Assembly: GCF_005876835.1 (NCBI RefSeq)
Contig: NZ_PPSW01000030.1
Location: 1-64,000 of the forward strand
DNA length: 64,000 nucleotides
Reading direction: 5' to 3'
Source of the DNA: Pseudoalteromonas phenolica
GTDB lineage: Bacteria; Pseudomonadota; Gammaproteobacteria; Enterobacterales; Alteromonadaceae
Under the pieces are notes generated by a model. The model ran no database searches, had not been told where the DNA came from, and saw only the letters and a program-made list of their open reading frames with translations. The translations under genes were made by a program, and so were the position numbers. Each line of letters opens with the position of its first letter. Within the stretch, counting starts at the first letter, position 1. Positions 26,621 through 35,676 of this stretch are shown here, one piece after another.

Positions 26621-27766
26621 CTACCTGAACCTTAAATTTTTCCGTGAAAGCTCAGAAATAGACTTACACCCCATTAGGCGCATATCTCGGATGAGCTCTT
26701 CTTGCATAAGTCCTAGTGCGCGTTCGACACCTGGCTGACCAGCAGCGGCAAGCGGGTATAAATACATACGACCAATGCCCACCGCTTTTGCGCCCAGTGA
26801 AAGCGCTTTTAAAACATGGGTGCCTCGTTGAATGCCGCTGTCGAAAAGCACATCAATTTTATCGCCGACGGCATCGACGATTTCAGCCAATTGATCGAAT
26901 GAGCTGCGAGCGCCATCGAGTTGGCGACCGCCATGATTGGAGATCACAATACCCGTGCAGCCAATATCAACTGCACGTTTTGCATCTTCAACGGTCATAA
27001 TGCCTTTTAGGCAGAACTGGCCATCCCAAAACTTAACCATTTCGGCTACGTCGTCCCAGTTCATGGTTGGGTCTAGCATATTTGTGAAGTAGTCACCAAT
27101 AGAGCTGGTGCTGCTACCCATTTTTATGTGGGCATCAAGTTGCGGCAGGCTAAATTTTTCGTGGAATACGTAGTTCAGCCCCCACATTGGTTTAATGGCG
27201 AACTGGATCAAGCCTGCCAGTGTTAAACGAAACGGAATTGAAAACCCCGTGCGCAAATCCCGTTCACGGTTGCCACCTGTGATTGAATCAACAGTTAGCA
27301 TCATCACTTCTACACCTGCCGCTTTGGCACGCTCCATCATGGCGCGGTTTAGCCCTCGGTCTTTATGAAAGTAAAATTGATAAACCTGCGGAGTTGAGGT
27401 TTGCTGGGCAATCTCTTCCAAACTGACGGTGCCAAGAGAGGACACGCCAAACATGGTGCCGTATTTCTCAGCGGCACCCGCAGTTGCGCGCTCGCCTTGA
27501 TGGTGAAACAGTCTTTGCAGCGCGGTGGGTGAGCAATACACAGGCATGTCGAGTTTTTGGCCCATGACAGTGACAGATAAATCAATATCTTCGACTCCCG
27601 TCAGTACGCTTGGTAGTAAATCACATTCTTCAAACGCCTCTGTATTGCGACGATAAGTGGTCTCATCGTCAGCGCCACCATCGATGTAATTAAAAATTGG
27701 CCCGGGCAAGCGTTGCTTTGCCAGTTTTCTAAAGTCTTGAAAGTTGTAGCATTGATTAAGGCGCAT
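26621..27766 (-). CDS. lldD: L-lactate dehydrogenase, FMN-dependent
   Basis: Oxidises L-lactate (or a related alpha-hydroxy acid) to pyruvate, passing electrons to the quinone pool. The 381-residue TIM barrel starts MRLNQCYNFQDFR at 27766, with AGGACAC upstream; longer forms add a non-conserved N-terminus. The family features are the FNYIDGGADDE block with Tyr27, the flavin-site LTVDS, KGIMTVEDA and the catalytic SNHGGRQLDG (His278, Arg281). The rest of the window strongly suggests lactate as substrate: a lactate permease and D-lactate dehydrogenase follow within 3 kb. Other hydroxy-acid oxidases share these motifs. Confidence 0.85.
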   Translation of the reverse strand: MRLNQCYNFQDFRKLAKQRLPGPIFNYIDGGADDETTYRRNTEAFEECDLLPSVLTGVEDIDLSVTVMGQKLDMPVYCSPTALQRLFHHQGERATAGAAEKYGTMFGVSSLGTVSLEEIAQQTSTPQVYQFYFHKDRGLNRAMMERAKAAGVEVMMLTVDSITGGNRERDLRTGFSIPFRLTLAGLIQFAIKPMWGLNYVFHEKFSLPQLDAHIKMGSSTSSIGDYFTNMLDPTMNWDDVAEMVKFWDGQFCLKGIMTVEDAKRAVDIGCTGIVISNHGGRQLDGARSSFDQLAEIVDAVGDKIDVLFDSGIQRGTHVLKALSLGAKAVGIGRMYLYPLAAAGQPGVERALGLMQEELIRDMRLMGCKSISELSRKNLRFR

Positions 27767-28113
27767 AACAGGTGTCCTAAGTGTTATCAGAAGTATGAGC
27801 ACTGCTGTGTTTTGCGAAGTGTATGGCTGAAAACCACCAAGCGTTAATAGCAATAATAGAAAAGCATTTTTGCCAAATTGGCAACCTAACTATGTTAAAT
27901 GGTTTAACACACAGCTGAATAGAATGCGCGACCCTTACTTAATCTTCGATAAAGACTCGGTTTAATGTTAATGATTTGCTAAACCTGCTCATCAGGAGAT
28001 TTCTCTATTTTGCGCCTTTTGGAAAAAGTCTTTGGCTTTATGTCCATTTATCGAAAGGTTAGCTGCCCGTAAATTTTCATCCATAACAATAAACCTAAAT
28101 TGAGGAGTGCGTG
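27767..28113. promoter_or_regulatory. divergent control region lldD/porin with two palindromes
   Basis: A 347-bp region. TTGCCAA-A-TTGGCAA at 27870-27884 is a perfect palindrome containing the T-N11-A pattern typical of LysR-type regulators. GTTAAA-tgg-TTTAAC at 27894-27908 is a second perfect palindrome, only nine bases further. Both lie between the divergent lldD and porin genes, about 100 bp from the lldD start. The LysR gene 1.2 kb away is the obvious candidate regulator, which is inference. Confidence 0.55.
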
Positions 28114-29253
28114 GTGAAACAGCTATCAAGTAAAGTCGTTTTAGGCATCAGCTACGGTATAGGTGCATGTGCACTGAGCCTGGCATCACAAGCGCAGGCT
28201 GTAGAAATACTGAACGTTAAACAGGGTGAAAAGCAAACTAAGGTGGCAATTGGCGGTTACGGTAAGGTCGATATTCGTCATGTCTCTGGAGATGTGGCTT
28301 ACCAAGATTATTGGTTAGCAAATTTTCCAGGAGGTGCGGCACAAGACACCTCACATACGGCATTTAATGTTAAAGAGTCTCGAGTGAATTTAACTGTGCA
28401 GCATGGCGACATTAAAGGCTTTGTTGAAGTGGATTTCTATGGCGGCGGCGGTAACGAAGTGGTAAGTAATTCATCAAATCCACGCTTAAGACATTTATAT
28501 ATTCAGTATAAGAACTGGATGGCAGGTCAAAACTGGACCACCTTTATGCCACTACATGCACTGCCAGAGTCACTTGATTTCGGTGGCCCACATGCCGGTG
28601 AGGTCTTTATTCGTCAAACTCAACTGAGATACACCCATGGTGCTTGGCAGTTTGCCATTGAAAACCCAGAGACTAATGGTGACGGAGATGTCGGCAGCAG
28701 TGTCAGTGGCGTAGGCGTGACTGGTGCTCAGGCAGATAGAGATGAATCGCTACCAGACTTTATTGCCCGTTATAACCATAAAGCGGATTGGGGCATGGTA
28801 TCTGTGGCTGGACTGTTACGTAAAGTTGACCAAGGCGGTCTAGATAAAACGGCGACTGCATTTAACATTGCGGCAAAAATTAACACCATTGGCAAAGATG
28901 ATTTACGTTTTCAGTTAACCAGCGGAGATGCTGGACGTTATGTTGCAGCTGGCATTACTCCTGACATAGTCACCGCAGAGGGTAAGCAAACAGCCGAAGT
29001 TGAAAGTACGGTGGCCTTTGCGATTGCATATAGACACTTTTGGACGCCAAAGTTACGTTCATCGGTGTTTTACGGCAGTGCCTCAACAGATGTACTTGAG
29101 CGCAAGCGCAGTCATTTTGGCGCGAACTTGATCACCAGTTACAACGAATACTTAGATTTAGGAGTTGAGCTAGGTAACTTTAGTGTTGACGACGAACGCA
29201 TGCAGAACATTGATTCAAATTACTTACAATTCAGTGCCAAGCTAAAATTTTAA
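28114..29253 (+). CDS. DcaP-like outer-membrane porin
   Basis: 379 residues. Of two adjacent GTG codons the second (28114) has AGGAG at the better distance. The signal peptide ends SQAQA-VEI. A short coiled segment is followed by a barrel: GGYGKVDIRHVSGDV, then VKESRVNLTVQHGDIKGFVEVDFYG, LRHLYIQYKNWMAGQNWTTFM, PESLDFGGPHAGEVFIRQTQLRYT and a terminal phenylalanine. This is the DcaP trimeric porin pattern (organic acid uptake in Acinetobacter). With lactate genes on both sides it probably admits lactate or other carboxylates through the outer membrane. Confidence 0.82.
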   Translation: MKQLSSKVVLGISYGIGACALSLASQAQAVEILNVKQGEKQTKVAIGGYGKVDIRHVSGDVAYQDYWLANFPGGAAQDTSHTAFNVKESRVNLTVQHGDIKGFVEVDFYGGGGNEVVSNSSNPRLRHLYIQYKNWMAGQNWTTFMPLHALPESLDFGGPHAGEVFIRQTQLRYTHGAWQFAIENPETNGDGDVGSSVSGVGVTGAQADRDESLPDFIARYNHKADWGMVSVAGLLRKVDQGGLDKTATAFNIAAKINTIGKDDLRFQLTSGDAGRYVAAGITPDIVTAEGKQTAEVESTVAFAIAYRHFWTPKLRSSVFYGSASTDVLERKRSHFGANLITSYNEYLDLGVELGNFSVDDERMQNIDSNYLQFSAKLKF

Positions 29254-29294
29254 CTAAAGTTTTTAATTAAAAGCTCTATAAATTTGTTTAAAGT

Positions 29295-29335
29295 AAAAAG
29301 AGTATCTTCATTTAATGAAGATATTCTTTTTTTGC
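29295..29335. terminator. bidirectional terminator between porin and LysR genes
   Basis: The stem around tatcttca / tgaagata (loop tttaa), extended by aaaaaga / tcttttt, overlaps the LysR stop codon. T runs occur on both strands. Confidence 0.85.
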
Positions 29336-30217
29336 TAAATACGCGTCACGAAGATGCTCTACGAGTAGATTAAGCTTTTTATCTGGCTGGCGAGATTTTG
29401 GATAGACCGCATACACACCTAGCTCTTTTGCTGTGTAATCAGCTAGCAAAGATACTAATCTGCCTGACATTAAATCATCATGAACCAGTGCGCGAGGTAA
29501 ATACGCAATACCAAAGCTGGTTGCGGCTGCATCGCGAATGGCCGCAAGGCTATTGGTATAAAAGCGACCTTGTACTTGTACGTTTGCCTCTACGCCATCT
29601 TGTTGGAATAGCCAGTTATCAGGGCCAACGCCTTCGTATTTGTAAATCAAACATTCATGGTTCAGTAGGTCATTTGGTTTATGAGGAATACCATGCTGAT
29701 TCAAGTAGCTTGGGCTGGCACATACAATCCACTGGGAATCTATAAGTCTTCTTGCTACCAAAGAGGAGTCTTCAAGAAAAGCGGTTCTGATGGCTAAATC
29801 AAAGCCTTCATCAAGAATATTGACCAATCGATTACTGACATGCAGTTCAACCTCAACATCAGGGTAGAGTTGGCAAAACTCAGCAATGGCTTTACTCAGT
29901 AATAGATTGGCTGAGACAGATGGCACGGTCACGCGTATTTTACCGCGCACAGCATCACCATAGCCTGTCACTGTGTCTTGTGCATCTTGCAATGCTTGTT
30001 TGGCCAAGCGCGCTTTACCGTAGAGGGCTTGTCCTGCATCGGTTAAGCTGAGTTTGCGCGTTGTACGATACAATAATTGTACATTTAAGGCTTTTTCTAA
30101 GCGGCTGATCCGCTTGCTTACCACAGAATTGGTCATCTCTAGTTTTTCAGCGAGTTTAGAAAACGAGCCTTCATCAACGACTTGAACAAACAAGAAAATA
30201 TCATCAGATTTAACCAT
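29312..30217 (-). CDS. LysR-type transcriptional regulator of the lactate cluster
   Basis: 301 residues. The N-terminal winged helix (residues 1-60) contains EGSFSKLAEKLEMTNSVVSKRISRLEKALNVQLLYRTTRKLSLTDAG, the LysR signature. The effector domain (about 90-295) is of the CrgA/DmlR group (GKIRVTVPSVSANLLLSKAIAEFCQLYPDVEVEL, DLAIRTAFLEDSSLVARRL). It sits between the porin and lactate permease genes and is divergent from the permease by 213 bp, so it most likely controls both. Lactate as co-inducer is inferred from context. Confidence 0.9.
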   Translation of the reverse strand: MVKSDDIFLFVQVVDEGSFSKLAEKLEMTNSVVSKRISRLEKALNVQLLYRTTRKLSLTDAGQALYGKARLAKQALQDAQDTVTGYGDAVRGKIRVTVPSVSANLLLSKAIAEFCQLYPDVEVELHVSNRLVNILDEGFDLAIRTAFLEDSSLVARRLIDSQWIVCASPSYLNQHGIPHKPNDLLNHECLIYKYEGVGPDNWLFQQDGVEANVQVQGRFYTNSLAAIRDAAATSFGIAYLPRALVHDDLMSGRLVSLLADYTAKELGVYAVYPKSRQPDKKLNLLVEHLRDAYLAKKEYLH

Positions 30218-30430
30218 AAATACACCTAACAGCCTCTTTCAATAATATTGATTATGTCAAAAAAGGAAAAAAACATTCTCTTTAATGAATATATATTAAT
30301 AGTTAACAGAGTTGTACATTTCTATAAATTTTGTTTACTCGATGCTTATGTATCAATAATTAAATAAATCACCAATAAGCACGTTGTGGGTAAGTAAAAC
30401 AATAAAAACTGGACAACAAGAGAAAGTAAT

Positions 30431-32134
30431 ATGAACGAATTAACATTAGGTGTATTGGCTTTATTGCCAATTGCATTAGCAGCTCTGCTGCTGGTGGGCC
30501 TGAGTTGGCCTGCGAAAAAAGCCATGCCTGTGGTATTGGCAACGACTGCCGCACTGGCGCTCTTTGTATGGGATATGTCAACTAATCGCGTGTTAGCGTC
30601 AATTCTACAAGGTTTGGGGATCACCTTCTCTATCTTGTGGATAGTTTTTGGCGCAATTTTTTTATTGAATATGCTAAAGCATACTGGGGCCATTGGCGTC
30701 ATCCGTGAAGGCTTTATGCACGTCTCGCCCGATAGACGTGTTCAAGCAATTGTGATTGCATGGTGCTTCGGCACGTTTATAGAAGGCGCCTCTGGCTTTG
30801 GTACGCCAGCGGCAATTGCCGCGCCATTATTGGTTGCAATCGGCTTTCCAGCTTTAGCAGCGGTGTTAATGGGCATGATGATCCAAAGTACGCCAGTCTC
30901 TTTTGGTGCTGTGGGCACACCTATTATCATCGGTGTAAATAAAGGGTTAGATACCACAGCAATTTCTGAACAGCTTGCGACTCAAGGCTGGACGTGGGAG
31001 CAATATCTGCAGCTCATTACCACCAATGTTTCAATTATTCATGCCATTGTGGGCACTGTGATGCCGTTATTTATGGTGATGATGCTGACACGTTTTTTTG
31101 GACAAAACAAAAGCTGGAAAGAAGGTCTTGAGGTGTTACCGTTTGCTATTTTTGCAGGTTGTGCCTTCACCGTGCCTTATGCATTAACTGGGGTTTTTCT
31201 CGGTCCTGAATTTCCATCGCTCCTTGGCGGTTTAGTGAGTATTGCCATTGTTGTTACCGCCGCGAAAAAAGGGGTTTTAGTGCCTAAAACACAATGGGAT
31301 TTTGCGAATAAAGAGACTTGGCCTAAACAGTGGTTAGGCAACCTAGAGATTAAAGCTGAAAACATCAGCGGTAGTCGTTCAATGTCTATTGTCGTGGCTT
31401 GGGTACCTTACCTAATTGTTGCGGCTTTATTGGTATGTTCTCGTGTATTTACAGAGTTTAAAGGACTTTTAACTGGCTTCAATATCAGCATCAGTAATAT
31501 TCTCGGTGAAACTGGGATAAGCGCTTCTTTTGCCCCTTTATATTTGCCAGGTGGATTAATGGTGATTGCTGCTTTGGTTGCGCTCATTTTACAAGGTCAG
31601 TCGGGTCAAAAAGGTCAAATCGTGCGAAATGCATTTGGTGAATCGACTAAAACCGTGATCAGTGCAGGCTTTGTTTTAATGTTTACTGTGCCAATGGTCC
31701 GCCTATTTATTAATTCAGGTGTAAACCTATCCGATTTACCTAGTATGCCAATGGCCTGTGCCCAAATGTTTGCCACTTGGTTTGGTGAGGCTTTTCCCCT
31801 TGTAAGCCCTACCATTGGCGCACTAGGTGCCTTTATTGCAGGCTCTAATACCGTATCAAATATGATGTTTAGTCAATTTCAGTTTGAAGCGGCAATGAGT
31901 TTAGGGCTATCGCCTGCATTAATCATCGCAGCACAAGCTGTGGGGGCTGCGGCAGGTAACATGATTGCCATTCATAATGTGGTCGCGGCAAGTGCAACAG
32001 TTGGCTTATTGGGTCAAGAAGGGGCCACACTCAGACGCACAATTGTGCCAACCTTATATTATGTTTTGGCGTCAGGCGCTTTAGTTATGACTGCCTTATA
32101 TGTTTTGAATATTGCAGGACCGTTAAGTCATTAA
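30431..32134 (+). CDS. lldP: L-lactate permease
   Basis: A 567-residue polytopic inner-membrane protein of the LctP family, a proton-coupled importer of L- and D-lactate and glycolate. Family motifs include [72 protein letters not shown] and [20 protein letters not shown]. The length is normal. It is followed after 13 bases by dld with a good ribosome binding site, so import and D-lactate oxidation are co-transcribed. Confidence 0.95.
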   Translation: MNELTLGVLALLPIALAALLLVGLSWPAKKAMPVVLATTAALALFVWDMSTNRVLASILQGLGITFSILWIVFGAIFLLNMLKHTGAIGVIREGFMHVSPDRRVQAIVIAWCFGTFIEGASGFGTPAAIAAPLLVAIGFPALAAVLMGMMIQSTPVSFGAVGTPIIIGVNKGLDTTAISEQLATQGWTWEQYLQLITTNVSIIHAIVGTVMPLFMVMMLTRFFGQNKSWKEGLEVLPFAIFAGCAFTVPYALTGVFLGPEFPSLLGGLVSIAIVVTAAKKGVLVPKTQWDFANKETWPKQWLGNLEIKAENISGSRSMSIVVAWVPYLIVAALLVCSRVFTEFKGLLTGFNISISNILGETGISASFAPLYLPGGLMVIAALVALILQGQSGQKGQIVRNAFGESTKTVISAGFVLMFTVPMVRLFINSGVNLSDLPSMPMACAQMFATWFGEAFPLVSPTIGALGAFIAGSNTVSNMMFSQFQFEAAMSLGLSPALIIAAQAVGAAAGNMIAIHNVVAASATVGLLGQEGATLRRTIVPTLYYVLASGALVMTALYVLNIAGPLSH

Positions 32135-32147
32135 AATGGAGAAGAAT

Positions 32148-33848
32148 ATGAACAACCAGCAGCTATTGGCCGCTTTAAGCAAAGTGTTAGGCAGCGAGAA
32201 CATACAAACTCAAGCCAATAAAACCCAGCACTACAGAACGGGCTGGCGCTCGGGTGGCGGTAGTGCGCTGGCTGTTCTATTTCCGCAAAACTTATTGGCA
32301 TTTTGGCATGCGCTAGAACTCTGTGTCGAAGCTGACTGCATAATGATAATGCAAGCGGCGAATACTGGTTTAACCGAAGGGTCAACGCCTTCGAGTGACG
32401 GCTATGATAGAGACATCGTGATCTTTAACACTTTGGCGATGGATGACTTAGTGGTGCTAGAGCAGGGTAAACAAGTGTTGAGCTTTCCGGGTACTACGTT
32501 ACATAAGTTAGAAAAAACCTTGAAGCCTTTGGCAAGAGCGCCGCACTCGGTGATTGGCTCTTCTTGTTTAGGGGCATCGATTGTTGGCGGAGTGGCAAAC
32601 AACTCAGGTGGGGCATTGGTAAAGCGTGGGCCAGCTTATACTGAGTTGTCACTCTTTGCCCGCGTAGATGAAAAAGGCCAATTGCATTTAGTGAATCACT
32701 TAGGCATTGAATTGGGTGAAACGCCAGAAGAGATCTTAAAGAACCTGATGTCGGGTAACTTCGCTCATAACTACCTGGTTACCGATAAAAAAGCCAGTGC
32801 GACTGACTATGAAGGTTTATTGCGCGATGTAAATGCCGATACGCCGAGTCGTTTTAATGCTGATACCTCAAAACTTTATGAGGCCAGTGGCTGTGCAGGT
32901 AAAATAGCTGTGTTTGCTGTGCGCCTAGATACCTTTGAAGTACCGAATCAAGAACAGACATTCTATATTGGTACCAATGACCCTAAAACTTTAAGCGATT
33001 TAAGACGTCACATATTATCTGAATTTCAAAATTTGCCAGAGGTGGGGGAATACCTGCACCGCGAAATCTTCGATATCGCAGAAAAATATGGCAAAGATAC
33101 TTTTTTAAGCATTCAACATTTAGGCACAGATAGATTACCTAAGTTGTTTGCCTTAAAAGGGCGGTTGGATGCGACTTTTAAAAAGTGGCGCTTTATGCCA
33201 AGCAATTTCACCGACAAGGTGATGCAGTTGGCAAGCTACTTATTCCCACAGCATTTACCTAAGCGCATGCTCGAATTTAGAGATAATTATGAGCATCACT
33301 TAATCTTAAAAATGAGTGATGGTGGTATTGCCGAAGCCAAACAATTTCTCAAGTCATACTTTACTCAAAACCCGCAAGCGGGCGGGTATTTTGAATGTAC
33401 GTCCGATGAAGCCAGTAAGGCATATTTACAACGTTTTGCAGCGGCAGGTGCTGCTATTCGCTATCAAGCATTACATGAAGATAAAGTGGGAGACATTTTA
33501 GCGCTCGATATTGCCCTACGTAGAAATGACTTTGATTGGGTTGAGCAGTTACCAGAAGACATTGCAAGTCAGGTCGATAAGCGCCTTTATTATGGGCATT
33601 TCTTCTGCCATGTATTTCACCAAGACTATGTACTGAAAAAAGGTGCGGATGCTAAGAAAGTGAAAGCGCAAATGTTGGCACTACTTGATTCTCGAGGTGC
33701 TAAGTACCCGGCTGAGCACAATGTCGGTCATCTTTATGAAGCCGAAGAAGATGTAAAGGCATTTTATCGCTCATTAGACCCGACCAACCGCTTTAACCCT
33801 GGGGTGGGTAAGATGGAAAAGCATAAACGAAATTGTTCATGTTGTTGA
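32148..33848 (+). CDS. dld: quinone-dependent D-lactate dehydrogenase
   Basis: A membrane-associated flavoenzyme oxidising D-lactate to pyruvate and feeding the respiratory chain. The 566-residue form starts at the ATG at 32148, with GGAG seven bases upstream. It matches E. coli Dld through most of its length: MQAANTGLTEGSTP (FAD site), GSSCLGASIVGGVANNSGGALVKRGPAYTE, HLGIELGETPEEIL, the membrane-binding central region and PAEHNVGHLYEAEEDV...LDPTNRFNPGVGKM. An unusual feature is the extreme C-terminus, KHKRNCSCC, with three cysteines in four residues where E. coli has none. Confidence 0.96.
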   Translation: MNNQQLLAALSKVLGSENIQTQANKTQHYRTGWRSGGGSALAVLFPQNLLAFWHALELCVEADCIMIMQAANTGLTEGSTPSSDGYDRDIVIFNTLAMDDLVVLEQGKQVLSFPGTTLHKLEKTLKPLARAPHSVIGSSCLGASIVGGVANNSGGALVKRGPAYTELSLFARVDEKGQLHLVNHLGIELGETPEEILKNLMSGNFAHNYLVTDKKASATDYEGLLRDVNADTPSRFNADTSKLYEASGCAGKIAVFAVRLDTFEVPNQEQTFYIGTNDPKTLSDLRRHILSEFQNLPEVGEYLHREIFDIAEKYGKDTFLSIQHLGTDRLPKLFALKGRLDATFKKWRFMPSNFTDKVMQLASYLFPQHLPKRMLEFRDNYEHHLILKMSDGGIAEAKQFLKSYFTQNPQAGGYFECTSDEASKAYLQRFAAAGAAIRYQALHEDKVGDILALDIALRRNDFDWVEQLPEDIASQVDKRLYYGHFFCHVFHQDYVLKKGADAKKVKAQMLALLDSRGAKYPAEHNVGHLYEAEEDVKAFYRSLDPTNRFNPGVGKMEKHKRNCSCC

Positions 33849-33921
33849 TTTTCTGAAGCGCTTTTTTGGAGCTCGAGTTTATACCAATCCTCTAAATTAA
33901 ATATTAATAGGGTTTGGTACC

Positions 33922-33954
33922 ACGGCAGCCGTCGCATTAGGCTGCCTTTTTTAT
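33922..33954 (+). terminator. terminator of the lldP-dld operon
   Basis: The stem ggcagcc / ggctgcc with a nine-base loop and a six-T tail, 73 bases after the dld stop. Confidence 0.88.
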
Positions 33955-33978
33955 TATTTAGCCTAAAACTTGGTTTTA

Positions 33979-34680
33979 TCATTCAAGACGTTGATAGTTT
34001 GTGTAGCTATCTTTTGAGGTTTCGTTAAGCTCCATGAAGCCGGCGAAGGTGCCGCGCATCGTCATTTCTGCACTTATCGGCAGAACTTGTTCTGACACTT
34101 CAGTGAAGGTTAACACCATCTTAAATTGATCTATGTTTGTCATTGCCATAGGGCTGAATTTATCTAAGTTCGTGATGATGATGTGCTTAATTAAGTGATT
34201 TTTTGGCGAGACGATTAATGTGCCTTTTAACTTACCAATGGCGTCATCACCGAGTTTTGGGATGTTAACCTCAAAACTTGCCGTAATCGCTTCGTTTGTT
34301 GAATTGAGTAACTGTAATGAATCTAAAGTAATGAGCTGTTCAAGTTTAATGCTGAAGGTTTTCTTGTCTTTATTTCGTTGTTTGATAAAAGCGCGTTTTT
34401 GTTTGTCGGTCGCAGGCTTCTTATCTTTCGTGAGTAGTTGCCATTTTTGATCCTCGGGAAGTGCACCATTAAATGCAGCTGTATAGTCTGTGATTTCTCC
34501 TTCTTCGTTCTCAAAGCTGTGTAGCTCAAACGCCCACTTTGTTTTGTCGACGTTTTTAATTCTCTGGATCGCATTCTGAACGACAGATTTTAAGTGTGAC
34601 GCTTCAAATTGTGCTGCATTGGTTTGATTGCTTAAAAATAACAACCAAATAAGTAGTAAAAGTTGAAAGATAGTTCGCAT
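33979..34680 (-). CDS. secreted protein, unknown
   Basis: 233 residues from the ATG at 34680, preceded by AAGGAG at eight bases. The signal peptide is MRTIFQLLLLIWLLFLSNQTNAAQ. The mature part is lysine-rich and beta-structured (KTFSIKLEQLITLDSLQLLNST, ITASFEVNIPKLGDDAIGKLKGTLIVSPKNHLIKHIIITNLDKFSPM, VLPISAEMTMRGTFAGF). This layout recalls lipid- or lipoprotein-carrier folds such as LolA-type half barrels, but that is only an impression. I do not recognise a family. Confidence 0.6.
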   Translation of the reverse strand: MRTIFQLLLLIWLLFLSNQTNAAQFEASHLKSVVQNAIQRIKNVDKTKWAFELHSFENEEGEITDYTAAFNGALPEDQKWQLLTKDKKPATDKQKRAFIKQRNKDKKTFSIKLEQLITLDSLQLLNSTNEAITASFEVNIPKLGDDAIGKLKGTLIVSPKNHLIKHIIITNLDKFSPMAMTNIDQFKMVLTFTEVSEQVLPISAEMTMRGTFAGFMELNETSKDSYTNYQRLE

Positions 34681-34808
34681 GGCTTTGCTCCTTAATTTTA
34701 CTTGATGGTCGCAAGTCAGGTGTGAAAACAATGTGAAAGCAAAATAAGACTAAACTTAATGTCTGTGTAAGACGTAAAAATGAGTGATGAATGCAATAAG
34801 GTCGGCAT

Positions 34809-35069
34809 ATGAAGAATAATTTAGAGTCAAAACATATTTTGCGTGTATATGAGCATATTCAACAACATGGTGAGCCATACGAACAGGGCAAGCATTTAGA
34901 AGGGATCACGGCATTCTCAGATATTGATGGTTACACCATATACTTGCAGGGTAATGGGGTGTTGCTCCGTTTTGGGTTTCATAACAAATATGACCTTGAA
35001 TACGAGCACAGTAAATTAAAAGAAGAGTTTCTGAAAAAGCTGGATGTAATTGCCAAGCAGTTTCAGTAA
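34809..35069 (+). CDS. small protein resembling DUF3081
   Basis: 86 residues, cytoplasmic, no signal. The pattern LRVYEHIQQHGEPYEQGKHLEGITAFSDIDGYTIYL...VLLRFGFHNKYDLEY...FLKKLD fits the DUF3081 family of Vibrio, Shewanella and Alteromonadales, whose function is unknown. The assignment is from memory. The next gene starts 22 bases after its stop on the same strand, so the two are probably co-transcribed. Confidence 0.65.
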   Translation: MKNNLESKHILRVYEHIQQHGEPYEQGKHLEGITAFSDIDGYTIYLQGNGVLLRFGFHNKYDLEYEHSKLKEEFLKKLDVIAKQFQ

Positions 35070-35091
35070 AACCAAAAAGGAAATTAAATTG

Positions 35092-35616
35092 ATGAGACAA
35101 TTTTTACTCATATTTGTATTAGTTCTATTAACTGGGTGTGCAGCCCAATACCCAAACCAAGATGTGACGGGAAAAGCTTTTCCTAGTGTCTCTGGTGGAA
35201 GCCTAGAAAAAGAGCGTATTAACTTACCTGATTTCGTTAAAGGTGAAGTTGCGCTATTTTTGGTTGGCTACAAGCAGGACAGTCAGTTCGACATTGACCG
35301 TTGGTTGATTGGCCTTGATATGAAAGGCGCTGATATTAAAGCGTATGAGTTACCAACCATTGCTGGCATGTTCCCGAGAATGTTTAGCACACAAATCGAT
35401 GAGGGCATGCGTCGTGGAATTCCTAAAGAGCTATGGGGTGGGGTGATCACCATTTATGAAGACGGTGAAAAAATCCAAGCGTTTACAGGTAATGAAAATC
35501 CGAATAACGCCAGAGTGATGCTACTCGATAAAAACGGCAAAATTATCTACTTCTACGACAGAGGGTTTTCTGTCTCAGCATTGAATGATGTTTTAGCACT
35601 GGCCGAAGCACAATAA
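35092..35616 (+). CDS. thioredoxin-fold lipoprotein without CxxC, ATP10-like
   Basis: 174 residues from the ATG at 35092, preceded by AAGGAAA; in-frame codons upstream lie in the preceding gene. The lipoprotein signal is MRQFLLIFVLVLLTGC. The mature domain (GKAFPSVSGGSLEKERINLP, VALFLVGYKQDSQFDIDRWLIGL, WGGVITIYEDGEKIQAFTGNENPNNARVMLLDKNGKIIYFYDRGFSVSALNDV) has the thioredoxin-like order of strands but no CxxC. It resembles ATP10, the assembly factor of the mitochondrial ATP synthase. A structural or carrier role at a membrane is more likely than redox catalysis. Confidence 0.6.
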   Translation: MRQFLLIFVLVLLTGCAAQYPNQDVTGKAFPSVSGGSLEKERINLPDFVKGEVALFLVGYKQDSQFDIDRWLIGLDMKGADIKAYELPTIAGMFPRMFSTQIDEGMRRGIPKELWGGVITIYEDGEKIQAFTGNENPNNARVMLLDKNGKIIYFYDRGFSVSALNDVLALAEAQ

Positions 35617-35630
35617 AAAGAAGTGAAAAA

Positions 35631-35668
35631 TAGCAGCCTGAACTTTACTAAATGTTCAGGCTACTTAG
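35631..35668. terminator. hairpin between convergent genes
   Basis: The stem agcctgaac / gttcaggct (35635-35643 with 35654-35662) lies between the ATP10-like and ndh stop codons. The T run is weak. Confidence 0.55.
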
Positions 35669-35676
35669 AGATAAAA

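Noticed and set aside
30346-30702. Minus-strand frames around the lldP start
   Set aside because: They are antisense to the first coding part of lldP and cover its promoter; no family pattern.
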